This document shows positions 21,226 to 31,907 of a stretch of 64,000 nucleotides of DNA, piece after piece (within the stretch, counting starts at the first letter, position 1; each line of letters begins with the position of its first letter). Source of the stretch: Taiwanofungus camphoratus. Its lineage: Eukaryota; Basidiomycota; Agaricomycetes; Polyporales; Taiwanofungaceae. The translations under genes were made by a program, and so were the position numbers. Under the pieces are notes generated by a model that worked only from the letters and a program-made list of their open reading frames with translations, had not been told where the DNA came from and made no database searches. The stretch lies in the NCBI GenBank assembly GCA_003999685.1, contig CP021225.1, forward strand, positions 806,001-870,000, in the 5' to 3' direction.

Positions 21226-22015
21226 CTGCCTTATGAGCGATGGCCGTAGAAAGGGGGACTGCATAGTGCATTCGCATGGCTAGAAATCCACGAAACAGCA
21301 GATAGAACGTGAGACGGTAAATACCTTGAGTCGACGAATGACTCGGTCGAAGGTTGGCCGAAAGCTGATGAAGTTGGCGAACTCACTTCGACATAGGCTT
21401 ATCCCGCAAGCCTCTCGCCCAACACAGAAACCGTCAATCCATCTCCGCCTGGGAGTAAGAAGATGCTTGTTCTGTAAATCAACGGAAGAATTTCTGCACT
21501 TGCGTTTCATTTCCGCTGGTTATAGCACTTGTTCCTTCAGATTGAGTCTCGGACTCGGACCTTGCAAGTCGAGAGAAGTCTGGCCGTCTTCTGCCCTAGA
21601 CGGTTGCACTGTTAACATCTCGACCCTCACGCCGAACTTTCATGTACACTGGTTCGGTCAGTACACTTTACAGAGGTGGAAATGAGAGCTGCGAAAAGGT
21701 AGGAAACATGTAATTATTCACGTCCCAAAGTGTGCAGCTCTCAGCCAGTGGCGCCCGTGCACGTTGCAACGGTGAGGCCACACCAACTTTTCATCAAAGG
21801 TGAGCTACCACTTCTCTTTCCTCGTATCGCCTACTATCTCGTTGATTATCTTCTGATCCTTACGATAGGATATTTCCTGCTCCCTCAGCCCTCACACTTC
21901 TCGACATTGAAGGTGGCCGACCAGAACCGCGACAGTCCATGAAACACGAGTCTGTCTCCTAGTGCATACCTCGTTGCACCTCCTGACTGACGGATGAAGA
22001 CACCATTAAACTCTG
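21226..22015. other. Intergenic region
   Basis: Nearly 800 bp lies between two plus-strand genes. I found only short frames with no recognisable family and no RNA gene. Confidence 0.4.
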
Positions 22016-23591
22016 ATGAACTCATTTTGGAACTTCCTCGATTGGATTTTGCCTTCAGTACGATTATCTGACGATCTGGAGGACCCATACGCCTTACACG
22101 ACGGGTATTCCGTGCACATATCGACTACGTCCTCCTCGGCTCCAAGCATTCCGGAACAGCAGGATCCGCGTCGGGATTGGAACAGGGATCGCGAGAGGGA
22201 GCAAGAACGCGAACGCGTCCGCGTGGCCGAGCAGGAACGGGAGAAAGACCGCCAGCGTATACAAGCTCTCGAGCGTGAGAAGGCTGCTCTGTACCAGAGA
22301 ATTGCCTCTCTCGAAAATGACTTGCAGTCTGCAAGGCAATCTCTAGCAACGTTCAACCTTATTTCTTCTCCCGTTCCTCCTCCGGAATCAATGAACCAGC
22401 CACAGATATATCATCCACCGAACCCGGACCCGGCCAATCTGCGCACCTCATACGATTCCATGTTGTCTTCTTACTCTGTTATGCATCGTGCACTGTACGA
22501 ACGGACTGAAGAGGTAGCGAGCCTCAGGTCGTTCCTTAGCAAGACTGATGAGTGGTCCGGCGCTCAGCTGATACAAGGTCTGCGTGATCTTAACGCGGAG
22601 ATCGTCCAACTCGCGGCATCTGTGGCGGAGGAGTTCTCGCCGTCACTGGACCGCCGTATTGACCTCGTACGCCAGTCTGACCGTGAGCTAGTGACGAACG
22701 CGCTGGGCCCTATGATGACGAACCTACTCGCAACACGCGATCATGCAGGCGACCCAACTCTGGTCCAGTTCGCCATACAGGCGTGGGAGGTATGTTGTGT
22801 CGGCCGGGTGTTGGACGCATTTTGCTTTGGGTTACCTGTGGAAATCGACCAGTTCCTGACGAGCGTTTTCGAGCACATGCACCGTGCTGGTTAGTACTCT
22901 TCGTTTCCATCTTCCATCTTTCTCTTTTCTCACTTCATGGGTAGAACCACAACCAACCACATCGCGTTGGCGTGCCCTCACGTATATGCATGCGCGCGCT
23001 CTCCTTCCATCCCACATGCAAACCCAACCATCGCCGTTCGTTACCCTCACCGAGACGAACCTGCGCGGCTTGCTCGCGATTCTCGCGCTTTCTGGTTGCA
23101 CCGACTCCCGCGGTGTGCATCGCGAACCATTGCGCACGCGCTTCGGCGGAGCATTGTCACGAATCGGTGAGTGCGCCGAGCGAATAGCAGGGGTCATCAA
23201 GGAGGGCGTCATGAGCGGCGTATTCGAGATCACGTGGATCGGCGCAAAGGGTTCCGGTGCAAGCAAGAAAGAGAAGGACCGGTGGTTTGATTGGGCGACG
23301 ATGGAGAACGTGTATGCGGGGCATGGATCGGAGCGCTGCAAGGTGCTCTGTACTGTTGAGTTCGGGCTGGTGTGCGTACGGCGAGTAGGCTGGACTGGAG
23401 GGAGCATTGATGGGGTAGATGCAGAAGAACACCCGACATCTGTAGAGCTGAGAGCAAAGGTGAATGGTCACGGCGCCCCAAGCATCAACGGAGGCAGCAC
23501 GGTGAACGGAACTCGCTCGGAAGGGATGTTGACCCGCAACCTGCTTCTGAAACCTAAGGTTCTCCTTGAGTCCGTGGCGGAAATTCTTTGA
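22016..23591 (+). CDS. Unrecognised coiled-coil protein (506 aa)
   Basis: Two exons (22016-22889 and 22945-23591) join at a 55-nt GT-AG intron to give 506 residues. Residues about 55-105 are a highly charged Arg/Glu coiled coil, including RDREREQERERVRVAEQER, running into a heptad-like stretch to residue 120. A helical region follows. After the intron come LTETNLRGLLAILALSG and a Lys/Trp-rich segment, with a polar C terminus. I do not recognise the family. The long open frame, clean intron and balanced composition make it a real gene. There is no signal peptide and no transmembrane helix. A cytoskeletal or scaffold role would be a guess. Confidence 0.7.
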
Positions 23592-24580
23592 ATATAGGTC
23601 TGCCAATTGCGAAAGCAGGCGAGCACTCCGATTTACTGTCATTGCTACTTTCGACTGATGCGGTCCTGTTCATAGTTTTTACTCATCACCTCACTAGTAG
23701 GGGCCGCTTGTATCATTTGTATGTGCTGGCCAAGTGATGGCCCGGAAGATGAGGAACGTGATCTGCATCCGGGCTTTACGGCGGCTGGGGCTTCGTAGGA
23801 TGCACGATGCATCTGCCATGTCCTTCGCCTCGAGGCTCTTGCATGGAGTTGGCCCGCCCAATGCATGCACCTATATTCCCCCCACTCACACTCCATATAT
23901 CCGTTTCCATGGCTGACCGTCTGTCGTCCTCATTCTTTAAAAAAGTACTGTGAAAAAGTCTCACGGTCGGACATATAGCTTTTTAGGGCACTAATGAGTG
24001 TACAATATCTTTATCCTACCGATGTAATTGATGTGTACGTGGATGGAATTCGAAGACCGTGATTGGTCACCTATGCTATGCTAACACGGAAAACCTCTGA
24101 AGCTTTTGAAGCCGCACTTACATGGGATTTGCATACGATGAATCACAGGCATTTCCAAAACTTCATCAGTCTGATAGCAGATCAATGAACAAGTATGTGG
24201 CGCACATCTGGATATTTCTGACAATCTTCTCTTCACTGTCTGAATGACTTTGATGTTGTTTGGGCCGATGGGAAGAACGGGAAATCAACGAGCGACCGAC
24301 GGTGTTACGGGTCGTCTGCTTTGACCATCCAGCAATCTTCATAACCTATCGTCATGGCTGGGTTGGCCTCGTCTAGATGGGGTGCAAAAGGATATGTTTC
24401 TGTCTTGACCTGAACCTGACCCATTTCACCCCTTGAAATATGGAAACTGAGCACCGCAGTGAGCCGTGACAAGAATGCAAGGGATTCCAACGTCGGACAG
24501 TGTGCCGCAAATAGCTTAGCGAGGCACTCCCAGTCGGAAAAGTGTCCGTCGTCCCTTTCCTCCCGCCACCAGTCCTCCGG
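23592..24580. other. Convergent intergenic region
   Basis: About 1 kb lies between the coiled-coil gene (plus) and the F-box gene (minus). No supported gene was seen on either strand. Confidence 0.4.
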
Positions 24581-25939
24581 TTAGCAGTCCTCCTTCATTC
24601 GTGGCGGATCAGACGGTGCCCCCTCCCAGACAGAGCCCAAGGAGAAATTCCACCCGAAATGTTTCAGTCGCGCAAACCCCGCAAGGCGCGGAGCGTACTC
24701 CCAAGTTGTGCCCTGCCACACGCTCGGCCTTGTCTCTCTTTGGCGCACGTTCTGCCGATGTACGAGTGTCAGCGCTGATAAGCCTGGAAATGTCGCTGCG
24801 ACGCGGTCTATGAGATCCAGCACGTGCTGGCGCCGGAGGCCGCGCTGGGTCTTCGAGTTTAAAGTGCGTGATTGGCAGAGGAGCCCCCGACTCCTCCGCG
24901 GCCGCACGCATCCATGCAGCGAGGCGCGGCGTGTGTTCCCGTGCGAGATGCAGCAAGAGCAAGATCACCCGGTCGGCGGTCCGGGATGGATTGAGACGGG
25001 CGAGGGATGCGGCTGGCGGGAGCAGAAAGTGGCAATCGCGCGAGCCGCCCAATATAGCGAGCACGCGTACGTTCGTAAGAAGCGCGAGAGCAAATACAGC
25101 ACTTCCGAGTGCCTTGACTCTTCGCGAATCATAAACGTCGCATTCTTCACAGAGGTGATAACGGGGGTGTCAACCCACGATACGGTTTCAAGCGGAAAAG
25201 TGCATGTAAACAGAGTGAGCGTGTGCAGCGGAGGCATCGAGGAGAAAGCTGCGACCATCTTGTGCGTTAGTGAGGTGCCCCATAAACGGAGCTTAGTAAC
25301 ATGTGATGTCTGTGCAAGGACATCCTCCATACCGCGCCATACGGGGGCAAAGAATAACGTGTGAGCGTTCGAGCGGTGCTCGAAACCTATCTGCGCGAGC
25401 CACTGCACATCCCAGGCGTTGTGTGAATTGAGTGTCCGGATGCGCCGGAGGATGTCTGGACGACCAAGAAGGAAGTTGATATCTTCCGACAATCTCTTCT
25501 GTACTTCCACAGCGTAGGACCGAAGATATGTCGTCGTTTCTTCTCTCGGGATCTCATTTCCGTCTTGATCCTTCCAATCTAGATTGAATTGGAAGCAAAT
25601 TGTTCGTCTCTGAATGGAAAGGTGAGCGCTCAGAGATCCGGTTTTGTGAAACGTGAAGCGAACCTCGTAAACATAGGAGATCGACATGTCACGGAGGACT
25701 CGACAAGTGGACCCAAGAAGGCGAGCTCCATCTATGTCAGCAAGATCCATTACGTGATGTATGAGCTCTGGAGGAAGATCTGAAAAGTAAAGCACCTGGA
25801 ATTTGGGGATCGGATGTTTCTGAATCAAGTCGCCCGTTTCTTCTACGAGCGTCGAGATGCGAAGACGTCGATGTCTGCAAACGACAAGAAGCGGAGACGG
25901 TACTCGCTTGCGTACGAGAACAACTGATCCAGAGAGCAT
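24581..25939 (-). pseudogene. F-box protein gene with two frame breaks
   Basis: The minus strand encodes an F-box protein of basidiomycete style. An F-box (LYFSDLPPELIHHVMDLADI) lies near residue 50, followed by a leucine-rich region with TKLRLWGTSLTHKMVAAF and LHTLTLFTCTF. The coding sense then continues in a different frame near 25060 (into VLAILGGSRDCHFLLPPA) and again in another frame near 24850 (into QHVLDLIDRVAATFPGLSALTL), ending at 24581. Neither shift coincides with a plausible intron. F-box proteins serve as substrate receptors of SCF ubiquitin ligases. The gene is either a recent pseudogene or carries two sequencing indels; the otherwise conserved codons favour a very recent change. 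The first in-frame ATG is 25939. Confidence 0.6.
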
Positions 25940-26970
25940 TAACTCAGCCGCCACTTCGTCTCAAAGTCGTCCAGGACAGACAGCGGGTCGACACGGTAGT
26001 CCATTTCAGTTATCGGCCTGCCCAAAACACCCACCGTCTCCGTCTCTATCCGAGTAGCGTGCCTGCCAACCACCTCGAGACCCCCGAGAAACGCAGCCGT
26101 ACGAGATTGCAAAGACGAGTTATCGCCGCTTGCTGCGGCCGGAAAGATCGAGTTCACCTAGCAGAAAGGACCGATGGCAGGACTCAATGATGCCGAGACC
26201 AGCTCAGGGGGGGGGGGGGGGGGGGGGGGGGGGCATGGCAACCCACGGTATGAAATCCCTTGAAAGTAGGGAAAAAGCGCTGGACGCGGAACGTGCAGCT
26301 GTGGTCCGGTATCACGCAGTCTTCCGAGTCGGAGGCGGGCTGCTCGCCGCGCTTGCAGCGTTCCCGCTTCTGCTTTCCGGCCCCATACTGAGAGCGGTGC
26401 GCGTCTACCTCGGCCCCCGCCTCATCATCCTCGTATAACCGCAGGCAGACACTGGGCTTAGAGGCTGCAGCAAGTTGATCACGATGGTGCCAGGTGCCAT
26501 CGAGCGGCGGACGCGGGGAACGTACGAAAATACATCTTGGTGGCTTTCCTCCGGACTTGATCATCGAGTCGCCTTTCGTCGTCCGAGTCCATGCTCACTT
26601 GCCACTTCTCGAATGGTAACAGGTCCCTGAGTAACAAGTTTCGGAGGTAGCTGTGAATGTGATTGATGGACAAGGAAAATTGGGTTTCCCACTCGAAGCG
26701 GCCGGTAGCCTCGTGTTTGCGCGTCACGTCACTAGCTGCTCAACCATGTGCAAAATATCGTAAAAGAAAAGCTTCAACCTTTGTAGCACCAGGTCTCGCG
26801 TCGGCAGCAACTGGCCACTGGCCCTCTTATAGATGGTGAACGACAAGCTCGCCTGTCCCTCGACCCAAAAGTCTCGTACCCTGCGCATGAGGGCACAGGG
26901 CCAGGCTGTCCCCGCTGGCACCCCCCAGATAGGCACAGGCTGCGGGACGTCGCTGGGCCTCGGGATAGGT
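25939..26970 (-). pseudogene. Disrupted, unrecognised reading-frame cluster
   Basis: Minus-strand frames with protein-like composition follow one another but do not connect through convincing introns. They are a segment with VRDFWVEGQASLSFTIYKRA (about 26930-26725), one with FEWETQFSLSINHIHSYLRN (about 26700-26480), one around 26450-26240, and a final segment with LGRPITEMDYRVDPLSVLDD ending at a TAA at 25939-25941. That TAA overlaps the ATG used for the F-box gene. A run of 27 G (26207-26233) interrupts the cluster. I do not recognise the family. It may be a decayed host gene, a gene with unusual splicing, or sequence damaged by errors near the G run. Confidence 0.3.
26207..26233. repeat. 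G homopolymer, 27 bases
   Basis: An uninterrupted run of G on the plus strand. On the minus strand it would read as polyproline in one frame of the disrupted cluster. Runs this long are unstable, and their length is unreliable in assemblies. Confidence 0.9.
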
Positions 26971-27417
26971 GCGGATTCGGCTCCGCGTAGAGTGCAGCAG
27001 CCGTTATCCCGATTCTGCGACTAGTAGGGCGCGGAAGTTAACATACATAAACGCCAACGACGCTCGGGACCAGCCAGTGCCGTTTCGAACTCGTTGCTGA
27101 CGGAGATCGACGAACAAGTTTCATGGACAGTACGTGAGTAAGAATGCACCGCGGAGCTGTTATAGAGACTCGAGCAGCCCTCCAGCGTGCTTCGCTCTCC
27201 GGCGAAGACATGTTACAGACCTTCCGCCCTAGGCATCACGTTTTGACTGCGTTATCAGGTGATTGTGCTCCTGGGAGCAAGGGAACGAAAGTATGTTCCT
27301 ATATGGCTACATTTACACTGACTAGACTGGTACAGTTGCGGACAATGGCGATGTGTTAAGATACATTTCGAGACCTTTCACCCTCATCCGGCGGCATCCC
27401 CTCGGCCATTGCGCCGC
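26971..27417. other. Intergenic region
   Basis: Lies between the disrupted cluster and the stop codon of the next minus-strand gene. No supported feature was seen. Confidence 0.4.
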
Positions 27418-28104
27418 TCACTTTGGGACACCGTTTTGCAGCGTGATCGTCTCCCCGTATGTTTCGGTCTTGGCCATATTGGTGACGCTGCCCGGCTGGC
27501 CACGCGCGCCCTTGAGGGGCCCGGAGACCTCGTCGTGCGAGTAGGCGGCCTCGCGGGAGGCGCCGTTCGCGTCGGCGCCGCCCTCGCGCATGCGGTCCGT
27601 GTTGAGCGCCTGCTCCTGGGGCGCGGCGGTCTGTGTCTCGGCGGTGTGGTGCCTGTCCTTGATGTGCTTCACGGTGGTCGACTGCATGTCGCCGATGTCG
27701 GAGGAGGGGCGGTCGGCGTGCATGTCGCCGTAGTTGGAGGAGGAGCGGTCCGCCTGGCGGTGTGTGCCGCTGTGAGCCGGGGCGTGCGAGACGGCGGTGG
27801 AGCAGCACGACGTACCTTGACGGCGGCCTCTGACGCACTGGCGAGATACTCGTTCCAGCCGGGGGCTGAGGGGATGGTGGTCGACGTCTTGTGCTGGTTC
27901 TTTGACAGGTTGCGGTGTTTCTCAGTCTCGAGGACCTGCGCGGGTGCTTGTCAGCGTCGGGCGCAGAGGTGACAGGATGGTGTAAAAACATACGTGAGGG
28001 TCGTTCCCGTGGACGCTGCTGGAGAAGCGCGGCGTGCATGCAGCGGTTGGCCTGGAGAAGGCGGCGACGCTCCTGAGAGCAGAGCGGGATGTGAGAGCGG
28101 CCAT
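27418..28104 (-). CDS. Small, probably mitochondrial protein (188 aa), function unknown
   Basis: Three exons (28104-27994, 27935-27816, 27753-27418) encode 188 residues with consistent phase-0 GT-AG introns. The N terminus, MAALTSRSALRSVAAFSRP, is rich in Ala, Ser and Arg without acidic residues, as in a mitochondrial presequence. The middle has LETEKHRNLSK and APGWNEYLASASEAAVK. Just after the second intron there is a short internal duplication (SSSNYGDMHADR / SSDIGDMQ). The rest is polar, low in hydrophobics and probably disordered. It resembles uncharacterised small proteins I associate with basidiomycetes, but I cannot assign a function. The mitochondrial location is inferred from the presequence only. 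Confidence 0.72.
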
Positions 28105-28834
28105 GACTTGGCTGGTGGTGGTGGTGGTGGTGGTAATAAAAGGAAGGATAGTGGTTGGCAGTTGGAGGGTCCATGGCCTAGGACGCGATCTGAAAAGGGC
28201 GGTCGAAACAGGCATGACGTCCGCCCGTGGTGCACCAGTGACGTCATTCCTCCGCCCCAGCGCACCCACCGACACCACAGGCGAATCAGCAAGCGCGCCC
28301 TGCATTTGCACTTTCGATCTGGCATTACTAATACCATGAAATATTACAAGGTCCCTCGTTGGAATTCTGACGTACCCAGTCTGGATGAGTTGTTGAGCTT
28401 CTTTCTTCAGTGTTATCCCAGATATGTCATGCAGAGGGTTGCAGTGTACCCGCAAATAGCCGCAGACCTTGAGAGGCGACAGAGGATGTCTGGCTGAGAC
28501 CACCCTGGGCCATGACGCGGACAGTCCTCAGGGATCTCAGGCTAAATGGACATGACCAGTGATGGCAAGACCGAACAGCACCGATTTCTTGATCGTTGTT
28601 CCATCGTTGATATTTTGTTCCTGTATCTTCATGTGAATATGAGATCTTTCTTAACCCTTGTTGTGAGATATTCTGGAGTTTACGAGCCCTGTCCTTTGTG
28701 CGATTAAAAAACACGCAGAGCACCGAGTAGGCAATAGAAAACGCCACGGCCAGTGTTCGACATCCTGATGTGCCCGAACATGTGACGCCCGTAACGTCTG
28801 CCTTGACAGGGCGATAGCAACGTCGAGCATCACA
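28105..28834. promoter_or_regulatory. Divergent promoter region
   Basis: 730 bp separates the start codons of the mitochondrial-type protein (minus) and the LYR protein (plus). A short GGT microsatellite lies at about 28110-28135, in the 5' UTR of the minus gene. Both products look mitochondrial, so a shared promoter is plausible but not shown. Confidence 0.4.
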
Positions 28835-29291
28835 ATGGCGAGCAAGACAAGTCGCCACCGGGTCCTCGCTCTCTACAAAGAGCTTCACAGGCTCGGACGC
28901 GACTATCCCGACCCCTCGTACGTCTCCGTCCTTCCCCACCCTGACCCCCCACTCACGATCCGGCGTCTGGGTCTGCAGCTACAACTTCCACGGCAAGCTG
29001 CGCGGGCTGTTCGAAAGTGCGTGGGCTCCGGGATGTGCTCATCATGACCTCCAACGGGCTCCACAGAAAACCGCAACCTGAAGAACGAAGAGGAGATCGA
29101 GAAGGCGATCAAGCTGGGGGAGTACATCCGAAATGGTCTGTGCATACACTGCTCTCATTCTGTCTGGGGTTTCACCGGAGGGTGTACGACACTCGCTCCA
29201 TGCAGAGACTCTCGCCCTATACTCTCTGCGCAAGTACAGGCATCTGAAGCGGTCGTACCCTGTCGACTCGACCTTCGACCCGTTCTCGTGA
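28835..29291 (+). CDS. LYR-motif protein, ETFRF1/LYRM5-like
   Basis: Four exons (28835-28917, 28979-29016, 29067-29135, 29206-29291) give 91 residues. The LYR motif appears as LALYKELHRLGRDYPD. After the introns come NFHGKLRGLFE, EEEIEKAIKLGEYIRNE and a conserved ending LALYSLRKYRHLKRSYP. This order matches the LYRM5/ETFRF1 family, small mitochondrial matrix helical proteins that bind electron-transfer flavoprotein and acyl carrier protein and modulate ETF flavin. The length is close to the family norm of about 90. All introns are GT-AG and frames agree. Another LYR protein is possible, but the C-terminal LRKYR block favours ETFRF1. Confidence 0.82.
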
Positions 29292-29988
29292 CACGACCTC
29301 CGTCCTGCCATCTGCGATGCCGTCGCGGTGCTGCGCTGGCCCGTTTCTAGGACACGATTTGCCAAAACATGCACGGTTTCCTCGCGGATGGACACGCTGC
29401 CTCCGCCATACATCGCATGCCGACCGTTTCTCGGTCCGATCCCTGGATCAAGACGACGTCCGCGTACTTATGTCGGTGATACCAGCTCATGCTATACTAA
29501 ACAACACGGGGAGAGAGAGCGCAGAGGGTCCAGAGCGAAGGCTGCGTTCACCCGTGTACAAATACTCAATCCTTTCATTTCGCAGTCTGGGAATGCAAGT
29601 GACGGTGCACTTGATGGGTGGGCGCCGATGCGGGACAGTGTCATTACTATGTGTATATATACTTTCGGTAGCATATTGTAGTGGTGCCCACAGAACAGTG
29701 GACGTGTGATCTGACGCAACTTGCTGTCTGATACCGACGGTAATTCCTGTTCACTTCCAGAACTGTACGCAGCAACCACCTCAGACTGCTTGGCTAAGCT
29801 TAGTGCCCGGTCTCATCAGCCCTTTACGGGATGTTCGCAGAGCAACTGTCGCCCGAATAACGTACGATACTGTCAAACGTAATGCACACATCCGCCGCAC
29901 GGGGCCATCGCCGTGACGAGCCCTCACCCAACTCGCTGTCTGTCTGTCCCGCTCGGAAGCCGTCCCTATCCCGTATTGCACACACACC
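29292..29988. other. Intergenic region
   Basis: About 700 bp lies between two plus-strand genes. I saw no supported gene. It includes the promoter of the CRAL-TRIO gene. Confidence 0.4.
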
Positions 29989-31629
29989 ATGTCCGTCACA
30001 CCCGAAGCCGACGAGAAACCTGTCTGTGAGCCCCTGCCGCCGCCGCCGCACATTGCGTCGAAGCTAGCCAGCCCCCCGCCGGAGCTCGAGCTCTCGGCTG
30101 CACAGCAGACGCTGTTTGACGAGGTGCTGGAGCATTTCCAGGCGGAGACGTACGTGCTTCCGGGGGTAGAGGGGGGCGGCGGGCTGCGCGAGGAGGAAAA
30201 ATTCTGGCTCGTGAGTAACGACGATGTCTTCCGGGAATGAAACAGGCGTGTGTGTATTCCATGCATGGACATTGATCACCCCTCTTTGGCTGCATGCCTC
30301 TCTCGAGTCGGCTGTTGTTCATATTCAGTTTGAGAAACGTGTCCATCACTCTCTGAAGCAAACATTCAGGGTTGGACGACCGTTTTCATCGTGCCAGAAC
30401 CATACTTTAATAACCGATTCGTCTCTTGACCGTCTCCCATCGTTTATTAAAGTTCCACCGTTGTAACCGCATTTTTAGTCGCACTGACCATCTCCACAGT
30501 CTTGTGAATGCATTTTGAGGTGTGCACATTCGCGTCGTTCCAATTCACTCTTCCTGACGTCCACCAGGTACCTACGTGCAACCAAGTGGGCGGGGGCGCG
30601 CGCCGCAATCAAGCGCCTCGAAGAGACCCTCGTCTGGCGGCGCGAATTCGGGCTGTACGACCTGCTCACCGCGTCGCACGTCGAGCCCGAGGTGCGTCCC
30701 CCAGCCAATCGTGCCTTTCTCGTCTCACCCCTTCAGCTGCCCGTTGCCCCCACATCCCGCAGGCGCTGACAGGCAAGATGGTGCTGTTCGGGTACGACGC
30801 CGACGGGCGCCCCGCGATGTACCTCCGCCCCAGCCGCCAGAACACCGAGGAGACCGTCCGCCAGATGCACTTCCTCACATGGCTCCTCGAGCGCGCGGTG
30901 GATCTCATGGGCCCGGGCGTTGAGTGCGTCCTCTGTCTCCCGTCCAGTGTCCGGCCGCGCCTCACCCTCGGCCGGTGGCCGTGTGCAGGACTATCGCGCT
31001 CATGGTCGATTTCGCGGACAAGGCGAAGAACCCCTCCTTCGCCCAGTCGCGCGCGGTACGTCATGCTACGACATTCGCTGCTTCCCGCCTCATCGCACTG
31101 ATGCCCCTCCTTTCGGCGATCGTCGACAGAGCCTCAACATCCTCCAAAACCACTGTCAGCGTCCCGTATCTACCCCGTCGCTCACACGCTCACGCACGCC
31201 TCCTCTGCACGCTACCTCACCGCAGATCCCGAGCGCCTGGGCCGCGCGCTCATCGCGAACGTGCCGTTCCTGCTCAACGCCTTCTTCAAAGTGATCACGC
31301 CCTTCGTCGACCCCGCCACGCGCCCCAAGATGCGGTTCAACCCGTCCTGCGTCCGCGACGGCCTCTTCGCGCCGCACATGCTGGTGCGCGAGTGGGGCGG
31401 CGCGCGGGCGTTCGAGTACGAGCACGATCGGTATTGGCCCGTGCTGCTGCGCATGTGCCAAGACAGGCGGGCGAAGATGCTCGCGGCGTGGAGGGAGAGC
31501 GGTGCCAAGGTCGGCCTGAAGGAGTGGGATCTCAAATGTGCAGCGGAGAACGAGAAAATAGGCATGGTGAATGCAGGACTTGCAAAGGGCCTCTCCGAGG
31601 CAACTGGTGAGGAACACCATAGCGACTGA
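29989..31629 (+). CDS. CRAL-TRIO (Sec14-like) lipid-transfer protein
   Basis: Seven exons (29989-30210, 30500-30519, 30568-30691, 30763-30923, 30989-31055, 31130-31154, 31226-31629) encode 340 residues. The CRAL-TRIO N domain includes EEEKFWL and ILRYLRATKW. The lipid-binding domain includes GYDADGRPAMYLRPSRQNT, IALMVDFADKAKNPSF, SLNILQNHYPERLGRALIAN and FKVITPFVDPATRPKM. Sec14-family proteins bind and exchange phosphatidylinositol or other lipids and couple lipid supply to PI kinases. It is closest in style to PDR16/SFH homologs. Intron 1 is 289 nt, long for this genome. Exon 2 is 20 nt and encodes the start of the ILRYLRA helix. There is no signal peptide, so it is cytosolic. Confidence 0.9.
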
Positions 31630-31907
31630 CAAGGTGCATGTTTGCATTGGCCATGAGGGGGATCGCGGGGCAGATAGACAGTTCGAGAGGTTAGAGGCCG
31701 ACTTCCTGCTCAATATCTAGAGTATATTTCGGGCTGCTCGTACTGGCCAGGGCCAAGCGATAGCTCGCTTAAGATTGCATGGTCATCAAGCGACATACTG
31801 AACTCGACAGCGACGTGCTGGCCATTGATTGTGCTGACCATGGGGTGCACATAAGCCCATTGACACTGCAGACTAGTTTTATTACATTGTCGAGCGCAAA
31901 ACTTCCA

